Shown here piece after piece: positions 1 through 10,640 of a stretch of DNA of 64,000 nucleotides; within the stretch, counting starts at the first letter, position 1, and every line of letters starts with the position of its first letter. The DNA lies in contig NC_051431.1 in assembly GCF_001649575.2 (NCBI RefSeq), positions 21,501,636-21,565,635 on the forward strand, in the 5' to 3' direction. A model generated the notes under the pieces. It did not search any database. It worked only from the letters and a program-made list of their open reading frames with translations, and had not been told where the DNA came from. A program made the position numbers and the translations under genes. Origin of the DNA: Kryptolebias marmoratus (taxonomy: Eukaryota; Chordata; Actinopteri; Cyprinodontiformes; Rivulidae).

Positions 1-378
1 TAGTTTGAAGCTTGGAACTCCACAAGCAAATCCACACCAGCCTGGATTTTCTGAGGTGCCCATTCAACAGTTAATATTAGATCTAATTAATTCGTACTGC
101 TGTACATCAGAGAACATTTTAATTAAAAACATATTTGATTTGAACAGTGAAGGGATTTGCACATTATGAAACAGTGTCCGAGCTAAAAAAAAAAAACCTC
201 TTGATTGTGGAGAAGATTGTTTAAGAAGCAGCAGGAAGTTAATCCTGATTTATAGAGAGGTTTTCTGCAATATATAAGGAATTATTGCATTTTCTCTTTA
301 GGCTTTTTCCATTATGTTTTTGTTTTTCACTTTCCATTAAGCTGTTTTTATTCATGTAGTGTTGAGGCGAGCAGCATC

Positions 379-409
<31 letters not shown>

Positions 410-1440
410 ACTTTGAACCATGAACCCATGTTGAACCTTTTCATCAGAACCATTGCCGTAGTACGATGTACAAAATTTCTTAGTAGGCTTTGTCAAAAAA
501 AACTCTACTTGGTTGAATTGGGTTCCCGATGTAACACTTAAGAGAAGAGAAACATACCGAACTCTGGGGAAAAATCCAAATGCAACCAAGAAAAAAACAT
601 GGCATGAATAAAATCCACCCACATACACAAAAACACCAAGATCATGACAAAATTTCAAATTTTGTTGGAGTTATATGTATGACTAAAGTGTAAACTGCAC
701 ATACATACATTTGCACCCACAACAATCTGCAGTCATACATATAAGTTTACTTGCCTAAGGGGAAAAAAGGCAACCACAGCACTACAGGCGAGCAGTAGAA
801 CATGCTGATTTTCTACAGAATTTGCAAAGGAAACTGTTTTTCCATATATTTACACCCACAGAGGGTGGGGACTTCTGCTCTCCTCTGCTGCATAAATTCC
901 CCCAGACTTTCCGGCATTCAAATTCTACCCCTGACCATCTCCGCTTTCCATATACTGTATAACTTGATCTCACTTCTGCGCAGCCGAAATGTTTCAATGG
1001 CGCTAACCGCCTATGCGTAATCGCTGCAGCCAGTGGCACATGTCCGGCGAAGACACAAAAAGCAAACGGAACAAAACACGGACACACAGCCTGTCCTCTG
1101 CTGAAAAGCTGATAGTGCCTGAGATAATGACTGAGCCAGTGGCCTTCTTCGCTCTAAGGACGTCTGTCATTTGAGTGAAAATTGGCGGGTTTGTCGTGAA
1201 AGAGAATTCACGATGCCCTTTTTAGCGTGACTCCATGATTAATTCAGGAATGCCAGTTGGTGAGTAAATGCCCCTTTATTCTCGTGTAAGTGGGCAATAT
1301 TAATAATGCATGCGGGAGGGGGGGGTCTAAGTTCAACATCCGTCTTGGTGAAGTTCGACATGGAGGGTTCCGCCAGCTGAGTTTGCTTGTCAACACGTCC
1401 CCTTCTTCCTCGCTCTGCCTCTCTTTCCACATCAGCCTTG
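1..1440. other. Unannotated AT-rich sequence
   Basis: I see no gene, transposon or RNA here. The sequence is AT-rich and unique-looking, apart from the homopolymer run listed separately. Short open frames on both strands lack splice sites or protein-like composition. Confidence 0.5.
379..402. repeat. Poly(T) tract
   Basis: An uninterrupted run of 24 T. It could be the reversed poly(A) tail of a retroposed sequence, but nothing recognisable lies to its right. Confidence 0.9.
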
Positions 1441-1479
1441 CCACTCTATCTCTTTTCTCTTCTCTCGGTCCCTGGCTCT

Positions 1480-2050
1480 GAAAGGCGCCGCGTGGCTCCG
1501 ACACCTACTCTGATGGAAAGATGTGGCCCATCAGCGGTAATTGGAGGAGCTGGTGGTGGTTGAGTTTCTCTTGGAGGAAGCTGCGGTGTGATCGATCCCG
1601 CGGACGGTGGAGGTGGGCAGGCTGGCTGCAAGGCCCCCCCCCCGGTCCCTCCACCCTCGTCCCCTGACAGCTCAATGAAGGCCGTGCCGCAGAGCGCAGG
1701 ATATCCTTTTACAAGAACAATCATCAAGCGCAGGTCGCCCTTGAGCCCTCGGAGCTCCCCGCCATCCAGTTAAATCATAATTACCCATTTAGGCGATTAT
1801 CATCTGGGTAGAAGCACGTTGAGTTTAATGTTAGCATTTCATTATAACCGCATTAAAGAATAAAGGAAATGTCAGGGGCTTAATGGCAATGATGTGGTGT
1901 AATTATCGCCAAGGTGATATATTTGAAAGATTTTCGCAGCGATAATCTCCTGACACCCTCATGTATTCTCGCAGATGCACAATCTAATTGCACACTGTGT
2001 TCAGTGGCGCAATGAAATAGCATGAGATGTGACTGATGGGGGCAGCGGGG
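1480..2050. promoter_or_regulatory. Candidate conserved non-coding block
   Basis: This is unique, compositionally balanced sequence with many homeodomain-type words (CATAATTACCC, GTAATTATC, TCTAATTGC) between about 1770 and 2040, and no long open frame. The look is that of vertebrate developmental enhancers. This is inference from composition only; I could not test conservation. Confidence 0.3.
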
Positions 2051-2230
2051 GCCTCACGCAGGCGAGAGGATTTGCATATTTGTGACGGTACTCAGGCTGG
2101 TTCCAGTGCTCCTCTGTGTCTTCTTATCACAGCTTTTAGAGCAGTCTTTATTTGTCTTTATGTTTTTTTTTGTTTTTCTTTTTCTTTCCCAGGACCAAAA
2201 CTGCACTGTACTGAGCTTAGCCTGGCCGCT

Positions 2231-2245
2231 GGTTGCCATGACAAC
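2231..2245. promoter_or_regulatory. RFX X-box-like motif
   Basis: GGTTGCCATGACAAC is close to the RFX consensus (GTTGCCATGGCAAC type), with both half-sites readable. It sits in unique sequence just left of a transposon remnant. Occupancy is unknown. Confidence 0.4.
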
Positions 2246-2371
2246 GCAAGGCAGTTGATATTAGACGCAAAAAAAAGGACTTGGCACAGGTTAAATTTAT
2301 TTACTTCACACCTTTGTTGCACCCTTATCATTGGGTTTTTGTTGCTTACTGTAGGTGACTCTAACCCAGGG

Positions 2372-2900
2372 GCAAATACAACCCCAATTCTGACAAAGTT
2401 GGAACGTTACGTAAAATGTAAATAAAAAACAGAAGGCAACGGTTTGCAAATGTCAAACACATTTTAGACACAATAAAGCAAAAATGGAAAACTGCTGTGG
2501 TGAGAGAAACCAAAATTTGAATATTTTTTTTAAACCATGGATGCTATGTCCTCCAAGCCAAAGAGGCCAGGGACCATCCAGCCTGTTATCAGTGCACAGG
2601 TCAAAAGACTGCTTCTCTGATGGTATGAGGGTGCATTAGTGTCTTTGGTGCCAACAGTAAAAAAGCACATCCAGGTTTTATTGAATAACATGCTCTCATC
2701 CAGACATCTTTTTCGGTGAAGGCCTTGCAGTTTTTTCAGCAAGACAATGCTAAACAGCATACTGCATTTATTTTAACAGCCTGGCTTTATAGTAAAAAAG
2801 TGAATTGCTGCTGAAATGACCCTCCTGTAGTTCAGGCATTGTTTCACCAACTGAAATTCAATATTTAAAAATTAAAAAATTACCTAATAGCATTACCTAA
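2372..2900 (+). mobile_element. Tc1/mariner-like transposon remnant
   Basis: The left end (ACCCCAATTCTGACAAAGTT, then GTAAAATGTAAATAAAAA) is a recurring teleost transposon end; the same words occur again near 19100. From about 2540 the plus strand reads as decayed transposase, ending in the phrase FFQQDNAKQHTA near 2730-2765. That matches the QDNAKPH-type block of IS630/Tc1/mariner DDE transposases. Several in-frame stops (for example after the word ASLMV) show it is dead. The middle is deleted relative to a full element, so it cannot encode an enzyme. Confidence 0.65.
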
Positions 2901-2954
2901 TAGACATTTTAAGACCTGTACTCGTGGGTACAGGATAAATCCCACACTTCTACA

Positions 2955-3700
2955 TTTTAGGGTTCCCACATACTCTTATTCAACAAAAAATAGTGCTATC
3001 ATGCTGAGTACAGGGACCCCTCAAGGATGTGTGCCAAGTCCATTACTCTTGACTCTGCTGACTCACGCCTAAAATGCCAAATGCAGCACAAATCAACTCA
3101 TTAAGTTTGCTGATGATACAACAATTGTGGGACTCATCAGTAATGAAAGTGAAACATCCTATAAAGCAGTTATTGAGCTGGTGCAGAGACACCAATCTGT
3201 CCCTGAATGTCAACAAAACTGAAGAGCTGATTGTGGATTTTAGAAAAAAAAAAAAAAAAGCTGATCACTGCCCCCTGCACGACTGTGGCTCCTCGTTGGA
3301 GTGGGTCAGCAGCATAAATTTTTGAGGAGTCAGCATCGCTGAGGACCTCTCTTGGACTCTCAACACCTCACACGTTGAAAAGTTCAGCAAAGGTTTCTCA
3401 GGATGAGACAGTCCCAGAGAGAGTCCTTTACTGGGGTCCCAGTCCCCTCTTTAGAATCCATTTTTAAAGGAAAATGCAAAAAAAAGCTCTTGATATTGCG
3501 AAAAATCCCCCTCACCCTGCGCTCAAGTTGTTTACCCTCCTGCAAACTGGTTAATGACACCATCCCATCATGTCAAAAACAACCAGAATGTGTAACAGTT
3601 TAATTCCTTATTCTATACGGTTGTTCAATCTCCAGTAATAATAACACACCACTGGATAAGAGAAATGTACCGTACTGTTATTGTGTCCTATGTTTCACTT
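2955..3700 (+). pseudogene. Rex1/CR1-like LINE reverse transcriptase fragment
   Basis: The plus strand encodes a decayed reverse transcriptase. At about 3003-3060 it reads LSTGTPQGCVPSPLLLTLLT (the PQG box). At about 3095-3140 it reads IKFADDTTIVGLISN, which holds the F-A-D-D catalytic box. Around 3180-3250 a frame-shifted stretch reads SLNVNKTEELIVDFRK. A poly(A) expansion at 3245-3259 breaks the frame again. The final part (about 3480-3545) resembles the KALDIAKNPPHPALKLFTLL tail of these elements. The sequence order fits the Rex1/Babar (CR1-related) group. Multiple stops and frame changes make it inactive. Clade assignment is from motif recall. Confidence 0.75.
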
Positions 3701-4321
3701 GTTACTTTAAAGGGTTTTAAATTAAATTTACTAGATTTTTTCAATTTAAGAACTTCTTATTCATACAGTTTTGAAAATAAAGAAGCTTTGTGACCATTAA
3801 CATTGTGGCTGTATCAGCCTATGCGGCTCCTACCCCTCCAGGACTCCTCCATGTCCTGGTTTGGAGCCTGAGCTATGAATCCTGCCCAGCTATGACGATA
3901 TAATAGGCAACTCAGAGCGCTTGTCTCAATTACAAGGTTGAAAAGGCCAAAGCCAGGATTAAAGGATCTTCTGAGCGCTCTCAGCAGGCCTAACCCACTT
4001 TCAGAAAAAAAAAAGTCTCCAAATTCCATTATTTAATTAAACTGTTCATTTTTACTCATCTGCTGAATCAGAATCTGAAACAGAGTCTTTAAATATCAGT
4101 ACCAGCTCGTGTGTTTACTGAAGAACAAACACTGGCTGTGCATGCAAAATTATAGCACGATAAAAGCAAAACTTCCAGTCAGAATGTGGCCTCATCACCT
4201 CATACTGACCCCCCTGGTGGGTTTAAAGGGAATCCCTGTAATATAACCTGTTCGCACATGAATACATCGCTGCAGCCGACACCGTTTCTGGAATATTCTT
4301 ATCCCTGTTATTAATTTCCAG
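3700..4321. other. Unannotated sequence upstream of candidate exon
   Basis: No recognisable repeat or gene. A weak reversed CTCF-like word (CCCCCTGGTGG) occurs at 4210-4220. If the exon at 4322 is real, this is intron. Confidence 0.35.
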
Positions 4322-4394
4322 CCTGAGTCAGACCTGAACAGGAATAAGATCAGCAGCCTGAAGATGCTGCCGGGTGAATCCAAACTTCACTCTG
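4322..4394 (+). CDS. Candidate internal exon 1 of an unidentified host gene
   Basis: A 73-nt segment preceded by a pyrimidine-rich acceptor (TTATTAATTTCCAG) and followed by a consensus donor (CTG/GTATGT). Only one frame is open, giving 24 codons plus one base. It includes LNRNKISSLKMLPGESKLHS, a leucine-rich-repeat-like start with polar residues. The leftover base matches the phase needed by the next candidate exon at 5148. I do not recognise the protein. The gene would run left to right, with its start outside the window or in exons I could not find. Chance GT-AG pairs are common, so this remains a hypothesis; the phase agreement with two downstream segments is the main support. Confidence 0.4.
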
Positions 4395-5147
4395 GTATGT
4401 TAACAGCTCCTGCTTTTCTACACGAGCATAGCACTACCCTTCAAACAGTGATAGACACCAGTGGTTGCTAATTATTATCATTAGACAAAGGTGGACAATG
4501 ATGTTTTTGAGTGGGTCTGTCTGTTACCGAAATATCAAACGTACCAACTTGAGAAATTTCAACGACACATTCAGAAAATAATTATTAACAAGTGGGCAGC
4601 GCAATCTTGAGAATAAATTTACCATTTATCAGATGTCAACAACTGAAGGATGAAATTAGTTCATCACAGGGAACTCTTTATCATCGTGTTTACACTGAAT
4701 AAGGAGGAAAAAATAGAATCAACAATAAACAATTAAGACGACACAACCAAAATCAGATTAACACTAAGAGTTTAGGGAATAACCTGTGAGGAATGACTAT
4801 TAAGTAATTACTTTGAGGATTTATCAAGATAAAACACAGCAACAAGTAATAATTTAATAGTCTAAGGTGAAAGTGATTATTAATTAATTTAAACCAAAAA
4901 AAAATATTTGAAGGGAATGCTTGGATTTTTCTGTTTTCTATTTCTTATCCGTGCAAGAATTTGGGATTCTTTGAACTATTTTGGTAAATAGTTCACTTTG
5001 AAATGTGGTCAGATGTTTTTGATTCTGCTACGTTGTCAGGTTAGTTTTAAGGAAACATCAGATTGGAAATAGATGTTATTAATTTGCCTTAGGTAAAATA
5101 TAACAGCCATACGCCAGATCGGTTCTTCTTTTAACTTTCTCTTATAG
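4395..5147. other. Putative intron with a diverged dispersed-repeat fragment
   Basis: AT-rich sequence. At about 4518-4590 the words GTCTGTTACCGAAATATC and TTCAGAAAATAATTATTA resemble the core of the dispersed ~300-bp family (GTCTGTTAGCAAAATATC ... TTCAGAAAGTAATCATTG) but are strongly diverged. Otherwise nothing is recognised. Confidence 0.35.
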
Positions 5148-5248
5148 GTGCCCCACCGGATCAGAAGCTGTGGAGGTCAAGTGGGCGGTTCATCTTTGAG
5201 GAACCTGGAGGCTGCTCAGGCCTCAACAGGACCACGACACGGAGGCAG
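5148..5248 (+). CDS. Candidate internal exon 2 of an unidentified host gene
   Basis: A 101-nt segment with a strong pyrimidine acceptor (TTCTTTTAACTTTCTCTTATAG) and donor CAG/GTGAAG. Taking one base from the exon at 4322, it reads 34 codons with no stop, including GAPPDQKLWRSSGRFIFEEP, and ends on a complete codon. If the donor is not used, the frame stays open through 5463 (stop at 5462-5464), giving a retained-intron C-terminus that would contain a hydrophobic stretch (GFIILHLF). I recognise no domain. Another frame is also open but does not fit the phase of the preceding exon. Confidence 0.4.
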
Positions 5249-5592
5249 GTGAAGGCCCAGAGCCCGTTCAGGGGCAGTGGTCAGCGTTCCGTCCAAGCTC
5301 AGGAGTCAAGAGTCTCAACTTCAGTTTCTCTTTACGGTTTCATCATTCTTCATCTTTTCTGTAACTGTACATGCCAAGAGCTTGATGTCATGTTTCCAAA
5401 TCTTAAAAGCTTCACATTAGAAGAGAACTGCATTCAACCATGTTGTAATTGGGTTCACGGGTGAAACAAAGCTTTTGGAAAACAATAATTCACCTTGTAG
5501 TAATCTTGGTTGTGCTTAAAAATGAACAGTGAGGGATCGATTGAAGTCTTTTTTCTTGCTTTGAAATTTCTTTAACAACTTGGTCCTTTGAG

Positions 5593-5667
5593 CCGGATCC
5601 TAACGTCCTTTCACCATCAGGGCTGGAGCTGAAACCGTCCACGGGGGAGTCTGGGACTCCTGACTGA
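5593..5667 (+). CDS. Candidate terminal exon 3 of an unidentified host gene
   Basis: A frame continuing in phase from the exon ending at 5248 reads 24 codons and a TGA at 5665-5667, including NVLSPSGLELKPSTGESGTP, a low-complexity acidic/proline-rich C-terminus. The acceptor (TTGGTCCTTTGAG) is suboptimal because it has G before AG. A better acceptor (TTTCACCATCAG at 5620) would end translation after three codons in the required phase. Either way the reading frame would terminate here. No polyadenylation signal was identified confidently downstream. This is the weakest of the three segments. Confidence 0.3.
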   Translation, partial: PDPNVLSPSGLELKPSTGESGTPD

Positions 5668-5967
5668 AAGTCCTCCAGCTGAACTGCTCTCACCAGAGGC
5701 TGATGACCAGACTCTGCTGGAAGTGAAAAGCTGACAGGATCAAAAGAACTGAGAGGAAGAGACTCGTTGGATTTGAGGAGGTAAATGTACCATTAAAAAG
5801 TGATTTACATTTACACGGACTCTCACTATGCTTTGTCTACTGTTCATGTTTTTGCGTGACAATGGAAAAACAAAGGCACGGTAACTTCTACAGGAAAATA
5901 AATAAATCAGTTTGATCATTTCCCTGTTAGATGCAATTCGGTTACCTAAAAAGTAGCAATTTGTAAC

Positions 5968-6345
5968 TGTGCTGCCCACACAGGAGGAAATGATTTAGCT
6001 TCACAAGGTAACCACCAAGCGGATGTGGCAGCAAAACAGGCAGCTCAAACTGAAGCTCTGCTGATTGAACCTGAAATTACCGACATAGATCATAACATTT
6101 GAAAAGATATGCAAAATGCCTCATCACAAACTGAAAAAACTCTACGGATGAAGAAAGGTGGACGACTAAAAGCTGAAATTTATGTTTCTCCTGAATATAA
6201 ACCAATCCTTCCTAAAATTCTCTACAAATATGCTTCTATTTTGAGCCATGTCTCAACAGGAGGGATGGCAGCTATGATTAACAAAGTCTTCACAACCTAT
6301 GGGTTTATAGATTACTCAAAAAGGTTCTGTTAAACATGTCAAACT
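5968..6345 (+). pseudogene. Endogenous-retrovirus-like pol fragment (RNase H end to integrase start)
   Basis: The plus strand encodes the C-terminal part of a retroviral-type RNase H (a GNHQADVAAKQA word near 6015-6050), then the linker and the start of an integrase N-terminal zinc-binding region (HVSTGGMAAMI and FTTYGF words near 6245-6310). An in-frame stop lies in the linker at about 6100, and another after the FTTYGF block. The rest of pol, gag and env are absent here. It is an old, broken copy with no coding capacity. The order RNase H to integrase is that of vertebrate retroviruses and their endogenous relatives; the genus cannot be assigned. Confidence 0.65.
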
Positions 6346-6679
6346 TCTGCTAGACAATCCGCAACACAATTTAAGACCAAAAAGATGAATTAAGTGTAGC
6401 ATGAAGAAGTACTCCTGTGCCATGACCTTTGACCTACTGTCATCTTTCAGTAACTTCTCTCTGAAGTTCATTCTGACCTGAGTGAATCTTGAATGTTTTG
6501 GGACACGTGTGGATGTCTAACCCCTTATTCTCAGATTGTTGACATGCTCTCCTTAGGCTTCTGCAAAAAAAAAACAACAAGATTTTGTTTTAAAAAATAC
6601 GGAACGTTTTTTTGATTGTGAAACTTGCGGAAATTGTATCTTTAAATTACGATTCTTTTGGAAGACAAAAGAGATAAAA
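6346..6679. other. Unassigned spacer between pol fragment and LTR-like unit
   Basis: No open frame of note. It may be internal sequence of the same decayed retroelement, because the pol fragment and the LTR-like unit share orientation, but I see no motif that proves it. Confidence 0.3.
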
Positions 6680-7162
6680 TGTCAGGAGTTGGGTTTTGTT
6701 CTTCTTTAAGTTTCTTTTTGTATTGGGTTTATTGCATCGTGTTTCTATAGTTCTGTGTTACTTCTTGTTTAGTTTTGTGTGATAAGTCTTTGTTCAGTTT
6801 TTGTTCCTTGTGTCCTTTGTGTTCCTGCCATCATTCACTTTCCTCTGCTCAGAACTCATCAGCCTGCCTCTACCACCCACACCTGTCCTGTGTTACCAGT
6901 CAGTCACCTGTTTCCACTCCCTCGTTATCCTCAGCCTTTAAAATCCGCTCAGTTTCCACACTCACTTGCTGGTTCGTTGTCACTTCCAGGTGCTGTCTGG
7001 TTTCCCTCGTGTCTTTTGCAATCCTGGTTTTTGCTATTTAGTTTTAGTTGCTGCCATGTCAGCCTTTTTGTTTTGTTTCTTCTTGTAAATAAATTAGTTT
7101 TTCTTTGAGTTTCTCTGTGTCTGCCTGCATTTTGGGTTCGACCAACTTTCCCTAACGGGACG
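6680..7162 (+). mobile_element. Probable solo LTR
   Basis: The unit starts TGTCAGGAGTTGGG and has a pyrimidine-rich U3-like stretch, a TATA-like CTTTAAAATCCGCTCAG at about 6939 and a polyadenylation signal AATAAA at about 7087. It closes with TGCATTTTGGGTTCGACC ... CCTAACGGGACG. This layout is the common teleost Ty3/gypsy-type LTR plan. The expected terminal TGACA is mutated. Flanks give an imperfect 5-bp target duplication (TAAAA / TAAAG). Its upstream neighbour is a retrovirus-like pol fragment in the same direction, but common origin is not shown. Confidence 0.5.
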
Positions 7163-7225
7163 TAAAGTTTGTTAAAATACTTGAATATTTTCTCATATTG
7201 AATAATTGCACACAAATAATGATTG

Positions 7226-7735
7226 ACAGTCTTCGTAAAACGTATCTCATTTCAGCAATGAATCATGTCATCATCAGTTGTACATCTACAGCTGATTAAC
7301 CCTTGGAACTAACCCAGTTCAATGACCACCACAGCCAACTGACTTTAGAAAACAAATTAATGGCTATAACTCAGTCATTTTTACAGAAACTGTGCAAAAA
7401 TTTAATGTGGAAGTAGCTGACTCTAATTCACAATACGTACTACAAGCGTCACACATGGCACAACATTTTTGCTCAAAACTTTGGTAATAAAATCAACATT
7501 TTTTGTCTGTTAGCAAAATATCTCATGAACCACTGGATGTACATATACAGCTGCATAATTTTTAGAGTCACACCTATTAAAACTGGCTACTGCAGCTAAT
7601 CGACATAACATCATTTGCAAGGTTTGATTAAAAATGCTGTAACTACCACCCTTTTCTCATCATGATTTTCATTGAAATCTCTGGCATAAAAGGCAGTGGG
7701 TGATATGCATTCTTTCAATGAATGCTGGGTCTTTA
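7226..7735 (+). repeat. Dispersed palindrome-capped repeat, copy A
   Basis: It contains two decayed ~300-bp units with the family words (CATCATCAGTTGTACATCTACAGCTGATTAACC; GTCTGTTAGCAAAATATCTCATGAACCACTGGATG; TGGCTATAACTCAGTCA, given here only as landmarks). The right end carries GGCATAAAAGGCAGTGGGTGATAT and then the terminal palindrome GCATTCTTTCAATGAATGC at 7707-7725. No coding capacity. Confidence 0.8.
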
Positions 7736-7739
7736 ATTC

Positions 7740-8330
7740 TAGCTAACCATTCACTATTTTAAAACAAATATTGGTTGCCTACAATGACTGAACAGCATCC
7801 ACAGGACCACACACTAAATTGGCCCATAGCTGCTGTGTAAATCAGTGGATCCCCGCTCTGCGGTCCCTTGTGTCGGTAGTGACTGATACAACAGAGCAGT
7901 GCTGGTATTTTGAGCCCCATTACACTAATGGCACATTCACTTCCAAAGGGAAGTTTCCACAACCTTTTCGCTCTGAGCCTTTTATCTTCACAGCTGTCGC
8001 TCAACCTCCCAGGGTCATTTCCAGCTTGCATGAGGGGGGCTGGAATGGTCCCATAGAGACAGTCAAGGAGGGGTTCATTTTCACTGTAGGTAAATGCTGT
8101 TGTTTGCTCTTAGATGCTTTGCCCATTACGTGTGGTTTGTAGCAATGCGAGAGAATAAATTGGCATAAGATGGATGGTAAACACCAGGCACTTTAAGAAA
8201 CTCCGGAGGTGACTGCATGCTTCAAGCCTTTACGGGTCGAATGCTTATAAGTTGCTGCTATCACAGCCGTGGCTGTGAAGAAACCCAGGAGTATTTTGGC
8301 TGATATTATCTTATGTAGTGTAGCTGTTTA
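7740..8330. promoter_or_regulatory. Candidate conserved non-coding (or partly coding) block
   Basis: Unique, balanced sequence between two repeats. One plus frame is open from 7819 to 8142. A possible exon inside it is listed separately. The alternative is an enhancer-type element. Neither can be decided without comparison. Confidence 0.3.
7994..8089 (+). CDS. Weak exon candidate
   Basis: A 96-nt segment bounded by a good acceptor (CCTTTTATCTTCACAG) and a donor (GTAG/GTAAAT). It is open in one frame with symmetric phase (1-1), encoding PPRVISSLHEGGWNGPIETV near its middle. The frame is also open upstream across the acceptor, so the splice sites add limited information. No known domain is recognised. 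It may equally be part of a non-coding conserved block. Confidence 0.22.
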
Positions 8331-8734
8331 CAGTGTTTCACCATTTATTTATTTGACTTATTAGAATGTGTTTCAGTTGCATTTTGTCTTATCTGAATAT
8401 GTTGTATACTTTGGACAAACAATATATTTAAAATTGCAACCATGACCATCATGCTATTGTGTTCACTTTTCGTAGGTTTTAAGCAGGTGTAACATTTTGC
8501 ATCCAACAACAGTGTTGGTTTATATACCAGATTCATAAAACCCAGTAATATCAAAATATTATTGGAATTTAGACATACACAGTATTAATTAATTCTGTTT
8601 TGATGTATTTCTTCATTAAGTTTTTGACTGTGTATTTGGACACACATGCCCCTGGCAGCACCCTCAGCACCCCTACTTCCCACAGCTTATGCCCTGCTTC
8701 TTCTTTTTTTTTTTTTGTTTTGACTTCTTTAGAA
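8331..8734. other. AT-rich unannotated sequence
   Basis: No recognised feature apart from a short poly(T) run near 8703-8716, next to the LINE 3' end. Confidence 0.4.
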
Positions 8735-10015
8735 AATTCAGATACTTTTATACAAAAGATCTTTAATTTATCAAACCAAATTTATTTATTTAGCCAAAGT
8801 GCTGCACACAGTACCATAAATGGTAAAAAAAGATAATGCCAAACACAAGAGACCACAAAAACAAATAAAATTTGATAGGGAATACAATAATTTGTAGAAA
8901 AAAAACTGATGATACTAAAATGTTAACTCTACTGCTGTATTAGAAGCCAATGAGTACAAATGTGTTTTAAGATGAGACTTAAAAACACTAAGAGTTGAAG
9001 CCTGTCTGATATAACGAGTCACCTGGTTCCACAGTTTAGGAACTACAACTGAAAAGGCCCGAGAACCTCCTTGTTCGTGTTAAAAGCCAAGCTGCAGCAT
9101 TCTGAACTAACTGTGAGAGGCTGGCCTGGCAAACACCAACATACAGACAGTTACTGTAATCCAGCTGGGATTTAGTAAAAGTGTGAATCATTCATTCAAA
9201 GTCATTAATGGATAAAAATGATTTTAGTTTAGGTAAAAGTCTCATTTTAGTATAGAACCAAAAAGGTTAAAATTTGAATCAAATATAAACCTGAAGTTTT
9301 TTTTTTGTTTTTTTTTTACAAGATTTTACAAATGGCTCCAGGCTACTCAGATCTGTAGGAGAAGCACTGTGATTTGAATAACTTCAGTTTTATTTTCATT
9401 AACGTTTAGGAAGTTTGAAGCCATCCAAGATTTTTTTTCTCAGTGAGGCAGTCGAACTGTGGTTTCAATAAAAAAGGAGAATGATTTCACTTCAACTGTC
9501 GGTAGATCTGAATGTCGTTTGCATAGGAATGAAAAGAAATGGAAAAAATGTTCTAAAGTTGGAGCCTAAGGGGAGTGTGTAGATGGAAAATAAAAATGGG
9601 TCCAAGAGTAGATCCTTGGGGAACTCCACATGTGGCGAGGGCTGAAGAAGAAGCAGATTCTCAGAGATTTACATAAAACTCCTGTCAGACAGGTAAGAAC
9701 CAGGCTAGTGTAGAGTCTTTGTAGAGTGTAGAGTCTAAACACAAATTAAAAGCTGAATTTCCTGAATCTGTAGCTAATAAAAGATTATCCTTAAAAGTGT
9801 TGTTTCTGTGCTGTGAAGGGCTTGAAAACCAGATTGAATCCTTTCAAGAATGTTGTTTACATTATTAATGGATTGCAGCTGCGTAAATTTGATCCTTTCT
9901 AGAATTTCTGACAAAAAAGGAAGTTTTGAAATTGACCTAAAATCTGAAATGACAGATGAGTCAACATAATGACATGGTAAAGACAGACTGGCAACTCGTG
10001 GACCAGTAAAATACG
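8735..10015 (-). pseudogene. L2-like LINE, 3' half including reverse transcriptase
   Basis: On the minus strand the element runs from about 10015 down to 8735. In order I read FRSISKLPFLSEILERIKF and NNILERIQSGFQALHSTETT (10000-9800), then CGVPQGSTLGPIFIF (about 9633-9590). The catalytic box at 9514-9531 reads Y-A-N-D where active elements have Y-A-D-D. These are followed by LNVNENKTEVIQI, SQLDYC and LVQNAAAWLL-type words, and a VPKLWNQVTRYIRQASTLSVFKSHLKTHL-type end, in several frames. The order and words are those of fish L2/Maui LINEs. Numerous stops, frameshifts and the D-to-N change in the catalytic box make it inactive. The 5' half (endonuclease) is missing, as expected for a 5'-truncated insertion. 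Confidence 0.85.
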
Positions 10016-10640
10016 TCACTGTGCTGCCCTGTGGCGAATGTACCTCTGATACCGTCTCGTGTTACCTCCACATTTCGCCCCGCAAGTGTGCCGACAGCCT
10101 GAAAAAGGCCGTGGCTGCTGGTGCAGTCAGGCAAACAATAAGAAAATCCCTCCAACACGCTCTCCCAATTGAATCCTGCGTGAGCTGCAATTATATTGCT
10201 CCCCGAGGAGGACTCCTTGACACCCTAAAAAGGTAACTCTATACGTTCAGCTGAAGAACGCAATCACATGCTTCATTCTCCTTGTTGGCATAATTACTAG
10301 GGCTTGGAGAAATTGAAGGGCTTTGTTACCCATAAAACAGGGGGGCTTGAGGAATCTTAGTGAGAGAGAGAGAGACAGAGAGAGAGGCAATAAAATGAAC
10401 ACAGGTGTCCTGGAAAGATCCGTTATTTCGCACAACGAATGCGACTATCGGCCACAATAAAGATGCGCTTAATAGTTCCCTTACGGCGCAGGCATTGATC
10501 GGTTTCGGTGGGAGCAGCATCATGACTCCTGCGGCAGGTTTAAATGAAAACAATGAACTTTGTATCTATCTATCCATCTGTCTGTCTGTCTCGAGTCAGG
10601 AGCATGCAAGTCATGTCAGTGGATGAATGTACTGACAGAT
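10016..10640. other. Unique sequence with short simple repeats
   Basis: No gene is recognised. It contains a short (GA)n run at about 10361-10386 and CTAT/CTGT tetranucleotide stretches at 10563-10592. Part (10020-10230) looks balanced and unique and could be regulatory. Confidence 0.35.

Noticed and set aside
7226..7735. Classification of the dispersed family as a Helitron from the end GAATGC-TGGG
   Set aside because: Copy A fits a hairpin plus CTRR terminus, but copies B and the orphan at 30163 continue CTAC and copy C continues TTTCTGA, so the signature is not consistent. Kept only as a hypothesis.
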